The notes beneath the pieces were generated by a model. The model ran no database searches and was not told where the DNA came from. It worked only from the letters and a program-made list of their open reading frames with translations. Below are positions 33,027 through 44,193 of a stretch of 64,000 nt of DNA, piece after piece; position 1 is the first letter of the stretch, and each line of letters begins with the position of its first letter. The DNA comes from Neurospora intermedia (taxonomy: Eukaryota > Ascomycota > Sordariomycetes > Sordariales > Sordariaceae): assembly GCA_037102815.1 (NCBI GenBank), contig BTPP01000002.1:4340001-4404000 (forward strand), given 5' to 3'. A program made the translations under genes and the position numbers.

Positions 33027-34685
33027 ATGTCCGGACCAGTCCCCATCGCCAACTCGCTCGAGGACATCTACACCCGTGATGCCCTTGACACGCAAACAAA
33101 ACGATGGAACAACCTTCTCTCCAAGTTTGAGTCCACCTACGGCCACCAGCCCGAGTTCGTATCTCGCTCGCCGGGCCGAGTGAACATCATCGGCGAGCAC
33201 ATCGACTACTCTTTGTACTCTGTGCTTCCTATGGCCATCACTGCCGACACCATCATTGCCGTCTCCACACACCTACCAGCTCCCAAGGAAGGAACTTTTA
33301 GGATCCAGATCGCCAACGTGCAGGACTCCAAGTTCAAGTCGCGCGAGTTCGACATTCCCTATGATTCCGTCGACATCGACGCTACCGTCCACGAGTGGAC
33401 CAACTACTTCAAGTCGGGCCTACGCGGGGCTTTGGAGCTGTTGCGCAAGAAGCACGGGGCCGACTTCAAGCCCAAGAGCATGCAGATTCTCATGGACGGC
33501 ACCGTCCCGGCTGGTGGAGGACTTAGTTCAAGTGCTGCTTTTGTCACGGCTAGTGCTTTGGCTGTCATGGCGGCCAATGGCGAGCAGACGGTTGACAAGA
33601 AGGAGTTGACGGAGCTGGCTATTGTCAGTGAGAGAGCCGTTGGTGTGAACTCTGGAGGGTATGTCAAGCATCCAACTATCAAAATCCATACAAGAACATC
33701 GATAGAACTGACACAATATTGCAGAATGGATCAATCCGCCTCCGTCTTCTCCGAGCGTGGTTCCGCCCTGTTCGTCTCCTTCACGCCCACCCTCCTCGCC
33801 CGCCCCGTCTCCTTTCCACCCACCACCCCCGAACTCACCTTCCTGATCGCCCAATCCTTCGTCACAGCCGACAAGTTCGTCACCGGTCCAATCCACTACA
33901 ACCTCCGCGTTGTCGAATGCACGCTCGCAGCCGCCTACCTCAACGCCGTACTCAACCCTCCCGGCACTCTATTGCCCGGCGACGCCTCTCCCCTGGGTAT
34001 TTCCCTTCAGGGGTTCCACGAAACCTATTTCGCCCTCTCCGAGCATAACTCGGGCTCCACCTCGAGCAAATCCGTTACTGAACAGCTCGAACACCTGCTC
34101 GAGCTAACCAAACAGACCCTCACCAAGGAAGAGGGCTACACCCGCTCCGAGATCGCCGCCGTCCTTGGCCTGCCTTCCACCTCCGAACTAGACCAGAAAT
34201 TCACCTCCCGTTTCCCCGTGCGCGCCGAGCGTTTCAAGCTGCGCCAACGAGCGATCCACGTCTTCAGCGAAGCGTTGCGGGTGCTCAAGCTCATGGACCT
34301 TCTTGAAACTTCCTCTTCTTTGTCATCATCATCATCAACTACAAACACACCAGAAGACCTCAACAGCCGCCTAGGTGCCCTGCTCAACGAGACGCAGGAT
34401 TCGTGTCGTGACGTGTACGAGTGCTCATGCGAGGAGATTGATCGGATTTGCGCGATTGCTCGGCAGGCGGGCAGCTACGGGAGTCGGTTGACGGGTGCGG
34501 GATGGGGTGGATGTAGCGTGCATTTGGTGCCGGCGGACAAGGTGAATAATGTCAAGGAGGCACTAGAGAGGGAGTATTATAGCAAGTTGGAGTTGACGGA
34601 GGAGCAGAGGGAGGGGGCAGTGGTGGTTAGTAAGCCGGGATCTGGAAGTGCGCTTTATTTGGGTGGGAAGGAAGGGTTGGCTTGA
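33027..34685 (+). CDS. GAL1: Galactokinase (GHMP kinase)
   Basis: This enzyme phosphorylates galactose with ATP at C1, the first committed step of the Leloir pathway, in the cytosol. Two exons (33027-33658, 33725-34685) encode 530 residues, the size of fungal galactokinases. All three family signatures are visible: the galactokinase signature SPGRVNIIGEHIDYS near residue 47, the ATP-binding GHMP motif PAGGGLSSSAAFVTASA and the C-terminal LTGAGWGGCSVHLVPAD. Splicing joins VNSGG to MDQSASVFSERGSALFV, giving the invariant catalytic-Asp segment. The 66-nt intron (GTATGT, CTGAC branch, GCAG) is a multiple of three and has no stop, so an intron-retained frame is also open. Ser insert SSSLSSSSSTTNTPE near residue 435 is a low-complexity loop. 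The start ATG has a good context (CACAATGTCC). Neighbours are not Leloir genes. Confidence 0.97.
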   Translation: MSGPVPIANSLEDIYTRDALDTQTKRWNNLLSKFESTYGHQPEFVSRSPGRVNIIGEHIDYSLYSVLPMAITADTIIAVSTHLPAPKEGTFRIQIANVQDSKFKSREFDIPYDSVDIDATVHEWTNYFKSGLRGALELLRKKHGADFKPKSMQILMDGTVPAGGGLSSSAAFVTASALAVMAANGEQTVDKKELTELAIVSERAVGVNSGGYVKHPTIKIHTRTSIELTQYCRMDQSASVFSERGSALFVSFTPTLLARPVSFPPTTPELTFLIAQSFVTADKFVTGPIHYNLRVVECTLAAAYLNAVLNPPGTLLPGDASPLGISLQGFHETYFALSEHNSGSTSSKSVTEQLEHLLELTKQTLTKEEGYTRSEIAAVLGLPSTSELDQKFTSRFPVRAERFKLRQRAIHVFSEALRVLKLMDLLETSSSLSSSSSTTNTPEDLNSRLGALLNETQDSCRDVYECSCEEIDRICAIARQAGSYGSRLTGAGWGGCSVHLVPADKVNNVKEALEREYYSKLELTEEQREGAVVVSKPGSGSALYLGGKEGLA

Positions 34686-35233
34686 TGGATGCTGATTAGG
34701 GGGTTTGTGTTTACTTATGAAGCCTGTGGTTGAGTTAGCATGCATGATACAGAGGGGAAAAACCAAGAGTTCAATGTACACTGGCTGTTAGGAAAAGGCT
34801 TGAAAAGGCTGTGTTCTTCATCCAGTCAATTTCCCTAGTAATCAACCGCTCAACTTGTGTCTTTACAGCCATGATAGCTACCATGGTTATCTCAAACAGT
34901 CATAGAATATATACACAGAAAAACGCTATGTGAGTTCCCCTCACCAATTTCACCATGAGGGGATGGAAAAAAAGAGCCAAAGGAATATATATACACAAAG
35001 GCCAGAAAGAGACCAACAAGCAGTTGTAACGCCAAAACCCATGTAAATGCACACCTGGACCTTCTCTTACCGACCCAGTTCGCTGCATAGTGCCGATCGC
35101 CCAACCTGTCCCAATTCTCGCTGGATCAATAACTCGTCTCACCCAACACCAGTATCCTTCCAAAAATTTACGTCTGTTCAAGTACTGACCAAAACCACCC
35201 CCGACTCGAACGCAAGAGGAGACTGGCAAAGTC
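34686..35233. other. Convergent 3' flanks of GAL1 and the RING-CH gene
   Basis: About 550 nt. No gene seen. Confidence 0.7.
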
Positions 35234-37409
35234 CTACTGATTACCGGTGCCAGCGCCAGCGCCAGCAGCCCTCCGATTTGACCTTTGTCCTCCTCCTCCT
35301 TCTCCCCCCCTTTTTCTCACAACCTTCCGCGCCCTCTTCGCCTGCACATTCCTGTACTTGGCATACAGCTCAAACACGTCCCTGATCACCACGAACAGAC
35401 AGCCACCCGCCAAACTGCGTCCCCATCTCTGTTGCAGCAGACCGCCGGGCCCTCCTTGCACGATTTTTCCACTTCTAAAGAACCCCGACGTGACAATGGG
35501 CTTGGGTGGGGAAGTCCACGACCTCGGTAGTGAGAGGCGGAGAAGCTCGCCCATGCCGTACGAGATGAAGGGGAAGAGGAGAGAGGTGACTACGTTGTTG
35601 GTGAGATCTGTGAAGGAAACTGGGGGGAGTTCCACGCCGTCTTGGTCGTCGTCGTTCCTTTCCCGTGCTGCGGGCTGTGGGGGTGGAGCTGCTGCTGCTG
35701 CTGCTACTGCTGCTGGCGCGGGCGCGGGCGCTGGCACTGCTGGGGTCGGAGCGTGAGCCTCGGCTTCTGCTGCTTGGGCTGGTGCTGCCTGGGCTGGCGC
35801 TGCTGGCGCGGGCGCGGGCGCTGGCACTGCTGAGGTCGGAGCGTGAGCCTCAGCTTCTGCTACTTGGGCTGGTGCTGCTTGGGCTGGTGCTGCTTGGGCT
35901 GGCACTGCTGGGGTCGGAGCGTGAGCCTCGGCTGGTGCTGCTTGGGCTGGCACTGCTGGGGTCGGAGCGTGAGCCTCGGCTGGTGCTGCTTGGGCTGGTG
36001 CTGCTTGGGCTGGTGCTGCTTGGGCTGGTGCTGGTTCGGGTGAAACTGGTTGTAGTTGTGGTAGTGGTTGTATATACTCTGGATGCTGTAGACCCCCTCC
36101 CCAAACCATACCAATTGGTACGCCTTGATACTGTGAAGGCACATTCCAAAGCCCACCTGATGCACCGTCGATGGCAGTGGGAATCTCCTCATCGTGAGGC
36201 CTCGGACGGTCAAGGCCGGAAAATAGGAAATCATCGAAGTCGAAGACATCGTTACCGTTTACGGCATTATTGTTGACGGCATTATTGTTGACGGCGTTAT
36301 TGTTGACGGCGATATTGTTGACGGCATTAGCGCCTACTTCGAGGTCGAAGCCATCGTTACCGTTGACGTCATTAGCGCCCAGCTCCCAAGGATCATCTAA
36401 ATTTGGTTCGTTCGGGTCTGGGGGGTTGATGAGGAAAATCCAAGCGGTGCGGCCCAGGTCAAAGAGGTCGGACATGCTGAAGCGGCTTCCGCGGTCTTGA
36501 TTTCCATTGTTGTCGTTGTTTCCGGCCTCGGATTCGCCGGCGGCACTCTCGATGGGCTGAAGGCTGGTTTCGAGGCCCCGTAGAGCCCGGTTGAGGCGAT
36601 CGTCGATCGGCCTTAGCCAGTAATCGTAGAATCTGATATAACTCATATGTATATAAGGCACCATGACCATTGCCCACGTGGGTGAGGGCGGCCATGTTGG
36701 GTGATCGTCCTGGGTTATGAGTGCCAGGCCGTACTGATGAGGTGAAAGATTAGAGTCAGCATCGACCGTGGAGATAGGATGAGGAAAAGGGTTGACAAAC
36801 CATGGCGGAACATGGAACAAAAAAGAAATTAGCCAGGAACGGCAAAGCTCGACTAAGGACGACGGCCGGAGCAATGGAAGATAGCGACCACAGCCTCATC
36901 ATTATTCTCCCTACTCGCGCACTTCTTGCCACGGGTACGGCAACAGCTTGACCGGGAGTAATCTGAAGGCCGACCCACCCGAGTGCAGTCTCGTAGCCAG
37001 CAAACCAGGAGGCAGCGACAACACCGTATGTAGCAGAGCTGGCAAAGGTACCGCTCACGGCCATGGACGCGAGGATAATGGGCGACACCTTGCTGAACTG
37101 GGAATGTATCGTATCGCGCAGAGCCACGACAAAGTCAAAGGGCTCCTCGACCTTGAAGGGAGCCTTGCACTGCGGACAGGTCACGTCGTCACGGCTGTTC
37201 CGCTTTTGGATCTCTTCGTACCATCGTATAAGGCATGTCTCGTGGACGGGCAAACTGCATGTACAAGGATGGATGACCGGTTCGGTAGCGCGTTCGTCTT
37301 CATCCTCGTAACAGATGCAGCATCGCTTAAAGTTGTCTGTGTTGGAACGTGTGAGGTTATTTGGTACGGGGTCTGAGCCGGCTCGTGAGCTGGTGCCTGG
37401 CGTCGCCAT
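35234..37409 (-). CDS. RING-CH E3 ubiquitin ligase, MARCH5/MITOL-like, membrane protein
   Basis: Two exons (37409-36801, 36733-35234; intron 67 nt, GTTTGT donor, CTGAC branch, CAG) give 702 residues. The N-terminal zinc-binding RING-CH domain at residues 25-85 has CCICYEDEDE, HPCTCSLPVHETC and CPQCKAPF. Then come putative membrane segments in the MARCH5 order: SPIILASMAVSGTFASSATY (matching the human AVTYGAV region), a stretch with PAVVLSRALPFLANFFF, another after the splice (PTWAMVMVPYI) and a C-terminal pair near SLLFPFISYGMGE and RSLAGGCLFVVIRDVFELY. Human MARCH5 sits in the outer mitochondrial membrane and controls fission and import quality. The same location here is inferred. An insert of about 300 residues separates the segments. 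It is disordered and built largely from Asn-Ala-Val repeats and Ala-Pro-Gln-Glu repeats, which are absent in animals. Catalytic spacing between the second Cys pair and His is shorter (four residues) than in animal RING-CH domains, as in other fungal members I recall. Confidence 0.82.
35690..36050. repeat. Coding Ala-Pro-Gln/Glu minisatellite
   Basis: Reiterated 15-nt units encoding A-P-A-Q-A, arranged in longer blocks that also encode AEAHAPTPAVPA. It lies wholly in the RING-CH gene (minus strand) and starts with an Ala run encoded by GCT/GCA repeats. All units preserve frame. Confidence 0.9.
36261..36329. repeat. 15-bp coding repeat (A-V-N-N-N)
   Basis: Four tandem 15-bp units plus a partial fifth encode Ala-Val-Asn-Asn-Asn/Ile on the minus strand in the same gene. 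Confidence 0.92.
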
Positions 37410-38273
37410 CTTGGGCTTGGTCGGGTGTGAGGGAGGAATGATTCGGTAACTGTCGTGGTCGTCGCCGTTATCGCTACAATATACAAGCAGTGGAAATGGT
37501 TATGGATTAATATCGAGACAGCGGGAACAGCAGAACCGGGCGTGGTTCAGGTCAGCAGACCGCCTTGTTATATCCGCAGAGAAGACATAAGTAGGTATGT
37601 ACAACAAGAAGGAGTGGACGACGGACGGTGGAAAGCAGCGCCGTCAACCTAATGGAGGGCGGGAGCGAAGCCCGAGCTGTGAAGGCTGTTCCTTTTTTAA
37701 AAAAAAATTAAGGCGCTGTCTTGAACCGCAATCGCGACCGCGACGGACTGTCAACGGGGCGTTGCGTTGTGCATTTCACATGCGTGACATCAGCGAGGCT
37801 CCACCCAACGGCACCGGGAGCGCATCGCAATGGAACCCCAAGGGTTCGGGTTTCGGTGGGGGGATTTGTACAGTTTAAGCGCTTGCTGAGATGCTAATCT
37901 CGGGCTTTCACCATCTACTACACATTATTTTCTGTAGCAGCTCAAGCTAGCCGCCGACCCCGCAGTTGCCCTCGTCTGCAAGGATATTGTACACTGGGCG
38001 ACTGGGCGTTTGATTGCCCGCCCCATCCAATTCTAGAAGCGTCCCGCTGTTGCAGCCCCTCTGCCATCCCCTCCATTCGGACCGCAGTGTGCTGTACCTA
38101 CCCATTCCCCCATTGTACAGACCGCCCGCCCGCATCCATCTTTCTTGTCAGGTCATATCTCTTAAGGTACCCCGTGGCCCAACCAAAATAACCCAAGCCT
38201 CAAACTTCACGACATTCTTTCTCTCTCTTTTAGATACCCCTAGATCGACACGGCTCACATCATCATATACAAT
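37410..38273. other. Divergent promoter region, RING-CH gene and SGT2
   Basis: About 860 nt between diverging starts. No gene seen. Contains a poly-A run near 37698-37707 and an SGT2-proximal CT-rich leader (38216-38230). Confidence 0.65.
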
Positions 38274-39505
38274 ATGGTACGCTATATCAACTTCTCTCCG
38301 TTTCCTCGAACCGAAATAAAGCTAACCCTCCTCCTCCTCCTCTCAAACAGACGACAACAAAGCAGCGCCTCGCGCTCGCCATCTGCGACTTCCTCAACAC
38401 CTCCTTGACCGACGGTACCCTCCAAGCCGACGACAAGGACAACATCGACATTGCCGTCAACTGCATCGGCGAGGCCTTTGGTGTTGACCCCTCCGATAAG
38501 GCCGCCGTGACCGAGGCCATCGGCTCCCAGAACCTGCTCCAGATCTACTCCGTCTACGAGAAGCTCAAGCAAACCAAGCCCGCCGCCGCCTCTGCCTCAT
38601 CCACCACCTCCTCCTCTTCCGCTGCCCCTGCTGCGGCCAGCAGCAGCAGCAATGGCCCCACAGAAGAAGACAAGAAGCAAGCCGAATCCCTCAAGTCCAA
38701 AGGCAACGCCGCCATGGCCCAAAAGGACTACCCCACTGCCATCGACTTCTACACCCAGGCGCTCACTCTAAACCCAGGCAACGCCGTCTACCTGTCCAAC
38801 CGTGCGGCCGCCCACTCTGCCGCGCGCGACCACGAGTCCGCTCGCGCCGATGCCGAGGCCGCCGTCGCTATCGACCCCAAGTACACCAAGGCGTGGAGCC
38901 GCCTGGGCCTTGCGCGCTTCGCGCTCGGCGATGCTAAGGGCGCCATGGAGGCGTACCAGAAGGGTATCGAGTACGAGGGCAACGGCGGTAGTGAGGCGAT
39001 GAAGAAGGGCTTTGAGACGGCCAAGAGGAGGGTTGAGGAGCTCGAGGCTCAGAATGATGCGCCTGCCGCCCGTGGCGGTGCCGGTGGTGCCGGTGGCATG
39101 CCTGATTTGAGCAGCTTGGCGAGCATGTTCGGCGGTGGTGGTGGTGCAGGCGCTGGCGCTGGCGCCGGTGCTGGTGGTGGTGGTGGTGGCATGCCCGATT
39201 TCGGCTCCATCATGAACAACCCCATGTTTGCCCAGATGGCCCAGAACCTCATGAGCAACCCTGATATGATGTCCAACCTTATGAACAACCCCCGTCTCAG
39301 AGAAATGGCGAACCAGTTCCAGGGAGGCGGCGGTCTGCCTGACATGTCTTCGCTCATGAACGACCCCAACATTGCCGACTTGTAAGTCTACCTCTTTGAT
39401 TTTCTGCGCTTCTGGGAGTTCGACATCACTAACAAAATCGACAGGGCGCGCTCGTTCATGGGTGGTGGCGGTGCCGGCGGTGCCGGTGGTGCTGGCGGAA
39501 GGTAA
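38274..39505 (+). CDS. SGT2: Small glutamine-rich TPR co-chaperone Sgt2
   Basis: Sgt2 receives tail-anchored proteins from Hsp70 and passes them to Get4-Get5-Get3. Exons: 38274-38276 (only the ATG), 38351-39381 and 39445-39505, 364 residues in all. Intron 1 has GTACGC, a GCTAAC branch and AACAG; intron 2 (63 nt) has GTAAGT and a CTAAC branch. The N-terminal dimerisation and Get5-binding domain starts TTTKQRLALAICDFLNTSL. A Ser/Ala linker follows. Three TPR motifs span about residues 95-210, with LKSKGNAAMAQKDYPTAIDF, NAVYLSNRAAAHSAARDHES and AWSRLGLARFALGDAKGAME. The Gly-rich segment and the Met-rich substrate-binding part (NNPMFAQMAQNLMSNPD) are family-typical. The TPR carboxylate-clamp residues (Lys in AESLKSKGNAAM, Asn in LSNRAA) look intact, so it should bind Hsp70/Hsp90 EEVD tails. 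Confidence 0.96.
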
Positions 39506-40057
39506 CGAGCTGGTAGAACTGTTGAGGGATGATTTACGATTCTTGCAGCATTTCTTTACCCGCTTAGCTCAGGTATAATAAAACAAGTTGGCATGGCATG
39601 AGTCTAGTGTACTGTACAAGCAGGCCAGGAGTCTACGATTGGATTTCATGCCCCCTTTTTGAAAGACTGAACTATACTTCTTGTGCTCTACAGGGTCCCT
39701 ACGCTGATGCATGAGCTTCACGAGAACCCACAGCTTGTCTGCGATTCTGAACTTCGAATACAACACAATGTATTCAAGAGCCTGTCAGGCTACTAGCCCC
39801 TATTTTGAGTATTGAATCTTGAATCTACCACCCATACCTTATGTACAATTCCCAACAAAACACTAAACAATCCCATTTTCCCCTGCCAACCATCCAGCTG
39901 ATTAAACCATCCCTCATACTCCGCAATCCGCAAATGTTGAATGTCCCTAACCCTTGATTATCCCTTTCCAACCCTCTATTTTGATCATCTCTGCTGACGT
40001 TTTCTACGTGTACCTGTTTCTGTCTTATCCGGTTTCATCGTCCCATCAAATCATTGC
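39506..40057. other. Convergent 3' flanks of SGT2 and ADE6
   Basis: About 550 nt, T-rich. No gene seen. Confidence 0.7.
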
Positions 40058-43000
40058 TTAACCGACCCAGCGTCTAGCGCTCCTGAACATCCTCAACCAA
40101 GGGCCGAACTCGCCCCATTGGGCAACCTGGTCCTCAGAAGCATAGCTCGTCACACCAGCCATGATGGTTCTCTCAGGGTGAGGCATCATGGCCAGGACAC
40201 GGCCGTCCCTGCTGGCCACACCGGCAATACCAGCCGGGCTGCCGTTAGGGTTGAAGGGGTACTCCTCCGTGACGTTCAGGCGGTTATCGACGTAGCGGAT
40301 GGGGATACCGTTCTGCTCAGTGAGCGCCTGGAAGTCAGCCTGCGAGTCGAACTCGGCGCGGCCCTCGCCGTGGGAGACGACGATAGGAAGGCTGGATCCG
40401 CCCATGCCGTTGAAGAAGACCGAGTTCTTGGTTGCCTCTCCTTCCTCGATCTTGACCATGCTGTAGCGGGCCTCGAACTGGGCCGAGGCGTTCTGCACAA
40501 ACGTGGGGAAGTGCTCGGCGCCGGGGATCAGCGACCGGAGACGGGAAAGCATCTGGCAGCCGTTGCAGACGCCCAAGCTGAAGGTGTCCTTGCGGTTGAA
40601 GAAGGCCTCGAGCTCGGCACGGGCCTTCTCATGCAGCAGAATGGACTTGGCCCAACCCTGACCGGCACCGAGGACGTCACCGTACGAGAAGCCACCGCAG
40701 GCGGCAAGACCGACGAAATCGGCGAGCGAGCGGCCGTTGATGATGTCGGTCATGTGGACGTCCACCGCATCGAAGCCAGCGGCACGGAAGGCGAAGGCCA
40801 TTTCGGCGTAGCCGTTGACACCCTGCTCTCTGAGAATGGCAACACGAGGCGTCTTGCCGAAGAAGCCAGTGATGGAGGCAGTGAAGGGAACGATGTTCTC
40901 GGCAGGAGAATAGGTAAGGGTGTAGGAGAGACCGGGGTCTTGAGAGTCGAGGATAGCAGCATACTCAGAGTCGGCACACGCCGGGGTGTCTCTCAACTTC
41001 TGCATCTCGTACGAGGTCTTGCTCCACCACTGCTGCATCTCAGCCCGGTCAAGGGTCACGAAAGGTTTGCCCTCGCCGTAGCGAATGGCAAGTGTCTGCT
41101 TGGCAGTGGGCAGAACGACACCAATCTTGCGAATCAGGCCAGCGGGAGGACCGCAAGTGGCGAAGCAGCGCTTGAAGTTGGTCTCGTCCTCGGCACGAAC
41201 CTGGAAGACGGCACCAAGCTCCTCGTTGAAGAGCGCATCGGTAAGATCGGCCAAGCTTCCGGATTTGGAAACGTCGTCCAGAGTCAAGTCGACGCCGCAG
41301 CGACCGGCGAACATCATCTCGGCAACAGTAGTGATCAAACCACCATCGGACCTGTCATGGTAGGCAAGGACGACGCCGCTCTCGTGGAGCTGCGCAAGAG
41401 CATCGAAGTAGTCCTTGAGGAGATCCACATCGCGCACATCAGGCGCCTCGTGGCCGATCGCGCCAAAGGACTGAGCAAGAGCAGAGCCACCCAGAGCCTT
41501 GAAGCCCTTGGCCAAGTCGACGAAGAGGAGAACGGTCTCGCCAACTTCCTCCACGCGACGAAGCTGAGGGGTCCAAGTAGTGCGAACGTCCTCAACGGTG
41601 GTAAAGGCGGAGATAACGACGGAAACAGGAGCAGTGACGCTCTTCTTGACCTCGCCATCCTTCCAGGATGCCTTCATGGAGGTCGAGTCCTTTCCAACGG
41701 GGATGCTGATGCCGAGCTCAGGGCACAGCTCCATACCAATGGCCTCGACGGCCTCGTAAAGAGCGGCACCCTCACCAGGGTGGTTCACAGCGGCCATCCA
41801 GTTGGCGGAAAGCTTGACGCGCCTGAGATCACCACGCTGGGACCCGGCCTTGATATCGGCAGCACCAAGGTTCAACAAACTTTCGGCGACCGCCATTCTA
41901 GCAGAAGCAGCAGGAGAAATGAGAGCAAGAGTGGGCTTCTCACCCATAGCCATGGCCTCGCCACCCTTGACGCCGTTAAGACCAAACGAGGAGAGGGTGA
42001 CAGCGACATCGGCAACGGGAACCTGCCAAGGACCAACCATCTGATCACGCACGGTAAGACCACCGACTGTACGGTCACTGATGGTGATCAGGAAGGACTT
42101 GGAGCCAACAGATGGCAGCCAGAAGACACGCTGAACGGCTTGTCTGAGGAGATCTTCGTCGCTAGTCGACTCGCCAAAGGCCTCCTTCAGGCTGGCAACA
42201 GGGTTGAAAGCAGGCCACTGGGGCTTCTTGGAAGTGACAATGCGCTCGAGCTTACGTCCCTTGGGGAAGAGGACATCCATGGGGACATCAATAGGACGGG
42301 GGTACTCGTTGGACTGCTTGTCGCTCAAGATGAGCTTAGAAACGCCATCGGCCTCCTTGGTGATGACGGTTCCGACGTCAGAGAAGCCGCAACGTTCCCT
42401 CTCTATTAGGTTCGTCAGAACTGCCAGCATATACAAACAACTCGAGGTAGGGGTGTGAACTTACGGCAAATGCTAGTGAAACGCTCCATACTGTCAGGGT
42501 TGACGAGCAAGACGTAACGCTCCTGAGCCTCGTTACACCAGATCTGAAGAGGGCTCATGCTCTTGTCGACACACTCGACCTCGCGCAGCTCGAATCTGCC
42601 ACCAAAGCCAGCATCCTTCACCAGCTCAGGCAAGGCATTCGAAAGACCACCAGCACCCACATCGTGGATCATGGCGATAGGGTTCTGGACGCCAAGAGCA
42701 ACGCAGGTGTTGATGACCATCTGGGCGCGTCTTTCCATTTCAGGATTGCCGCGCTGAACACTGTCGAAATCGAGATCGGCGTTACCTTCGCCAGAGTCGT
42801 TGCTCGAAGCGGCACCACCGCCCAAGCCGATAAGCATAGCGGGGCCACCGAGAACGATAACGTGGGCGCCCTCTTGCACGTCGGATGGGTTCTTGAGCGC
42901 ATGGTCCTCCCTAACGGTACCAACACCACCAGCAATCATGATGGGCTTGTGGTAACCGCGGAACTCGCCCTCTGCCTTGGTGTCATCGGCGGTAAGGAGG

Positions 43001-44193
43001 GTGCGGAAGGTACCAGTAAGGCAGGGACGGCCGAACTCGTTGTTGAAGCGGGCGCTACCAATGGGAGCTTCCAGCATGATATCCAAAGCGCTGGCATAGT
43101 GGGCCGGGCGGCCAACGTCAATCTCCCACGGGGCAGTGTGATCAGGAATGTGCAGGTCAGAGACCCAGAAGCCGCAAAGACCAGCCTTGGGCGTGGAGCC
43201 TCTGCCAACGGCACCTTCGTCACGGATCTCACCACCAGAGCCAGTGGCGGCACCGGGGAAGGGCGCAATAGCAGTGGGGTGGTTGTGTGTTTCGACCTTG
43301 GCCAGAACATGAATCAACTCCTTGTTCAACTTCCACGAGCCGGTCGAATAGTCGGGAGACCAGAAGTTGACGTGGTCACCCTCCATGACGGCAGCATTGT
43401 CGCTGTAAGCCGAAACAGTGAAGTCGGGGGTGACCTTGTGGGTGTTTCTGATCATCTCAAAGAGGCTCTTGCCCTTGGAGATACCATCAATGGTCCAGTT
43501 GGCATTGAACTGCTTGTGACGGCAGTGCTCAGAGTTGACCTGAGCGAACATGAAGAGCTCAACATCATGAGGCGGGCGACCGAGCTGGGAGAACTTCTCG
43601 ACCAGGTACTCGATCTCGGACTGGTCAAGCGCCAAACCGCGTTCTTTGTTGTAGTCTTGGAGGACCTGAATAGGGTCCTTGCCAGGGGCGAAGATATCGA
43701 CGACTTCCAGAGTCTGGGGCTGGCCCTCGGCAAACATGGTGACCAAGTCGGGGGCGTCGGCCGAGAAGGTCTCGGTCATGCGGTCGTGCAGAACATCGCG
43801 GAAGGTGATGTTCTTGTCGTTGAAGGGCTGCTCAAACTCAATGTGGACGAGACGGCCGCGCTCAATGCGATGGATGTCCTTCTCGAAGCCGCAGACCTGG
43901 GCAATGCTGGTGGCCTTGGAGCTCCATGGCGACAGGTAGCGAGGGGTCACATACCACTTGCGCCCATAGCCGATGTGTGTAAGATGGGGGGCGGCCTGGT
44001 CGGAAGCGAGAGGAAGAAGCTGGGCGAGCTTCTGGTGGGCGGCACTGGCATCGCCAGCGATGTGCGCATAATAGACCCAGACACCCGAGACGGACGAGAC
44101 CTTGATGGGGGCGGTCTTGTTAATTTGCTCCTTCAGCTTGACGGCCTCGGAGGCCGTGAAGCAGGAGCCGCCCGTAAGAGTAAGGAACTCCAT
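40058..44193 (-). CDS. ADE6: Phosphoribosylformylglycinamidine (FGAM) synthase
   Basis: This enzyme carries out step four of purine synthesis: FGAR, glutamine and ATP give FGAM. Two exons (44193-42465, 42402-40058; intron 62 nt, GTAAGT) give 1357 residues, essentially yeast Ade6 (1358). Splicing restores SICQRERCGFSDVGT. The N-terminal PurS-like and linker domain is followed by the two PurM-like ATPase halves. Visible marks include VEYLVEKFSQLGR, FNANWTIDG, GGVGTVREDHALK and SNALPELVKDAGFG in the first half, and a MAVAESLLNLGAADIKAGS block in the second. The C-terminal class I glutamine amidotransferase domain has REQGVNGYAEMA, the nucleophile in GVCNGCQMLSRL near residue 1185, and the His/Glu pair in MPHPERT. 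Everything needed for activity seems present. Start chosen at MEFLTLTGGSCFTASEAVK, where fungal homologues begin. Antisense frames of 763 and 532 codons on the opposite strand are composition artefacts. Confidence 0.98.
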
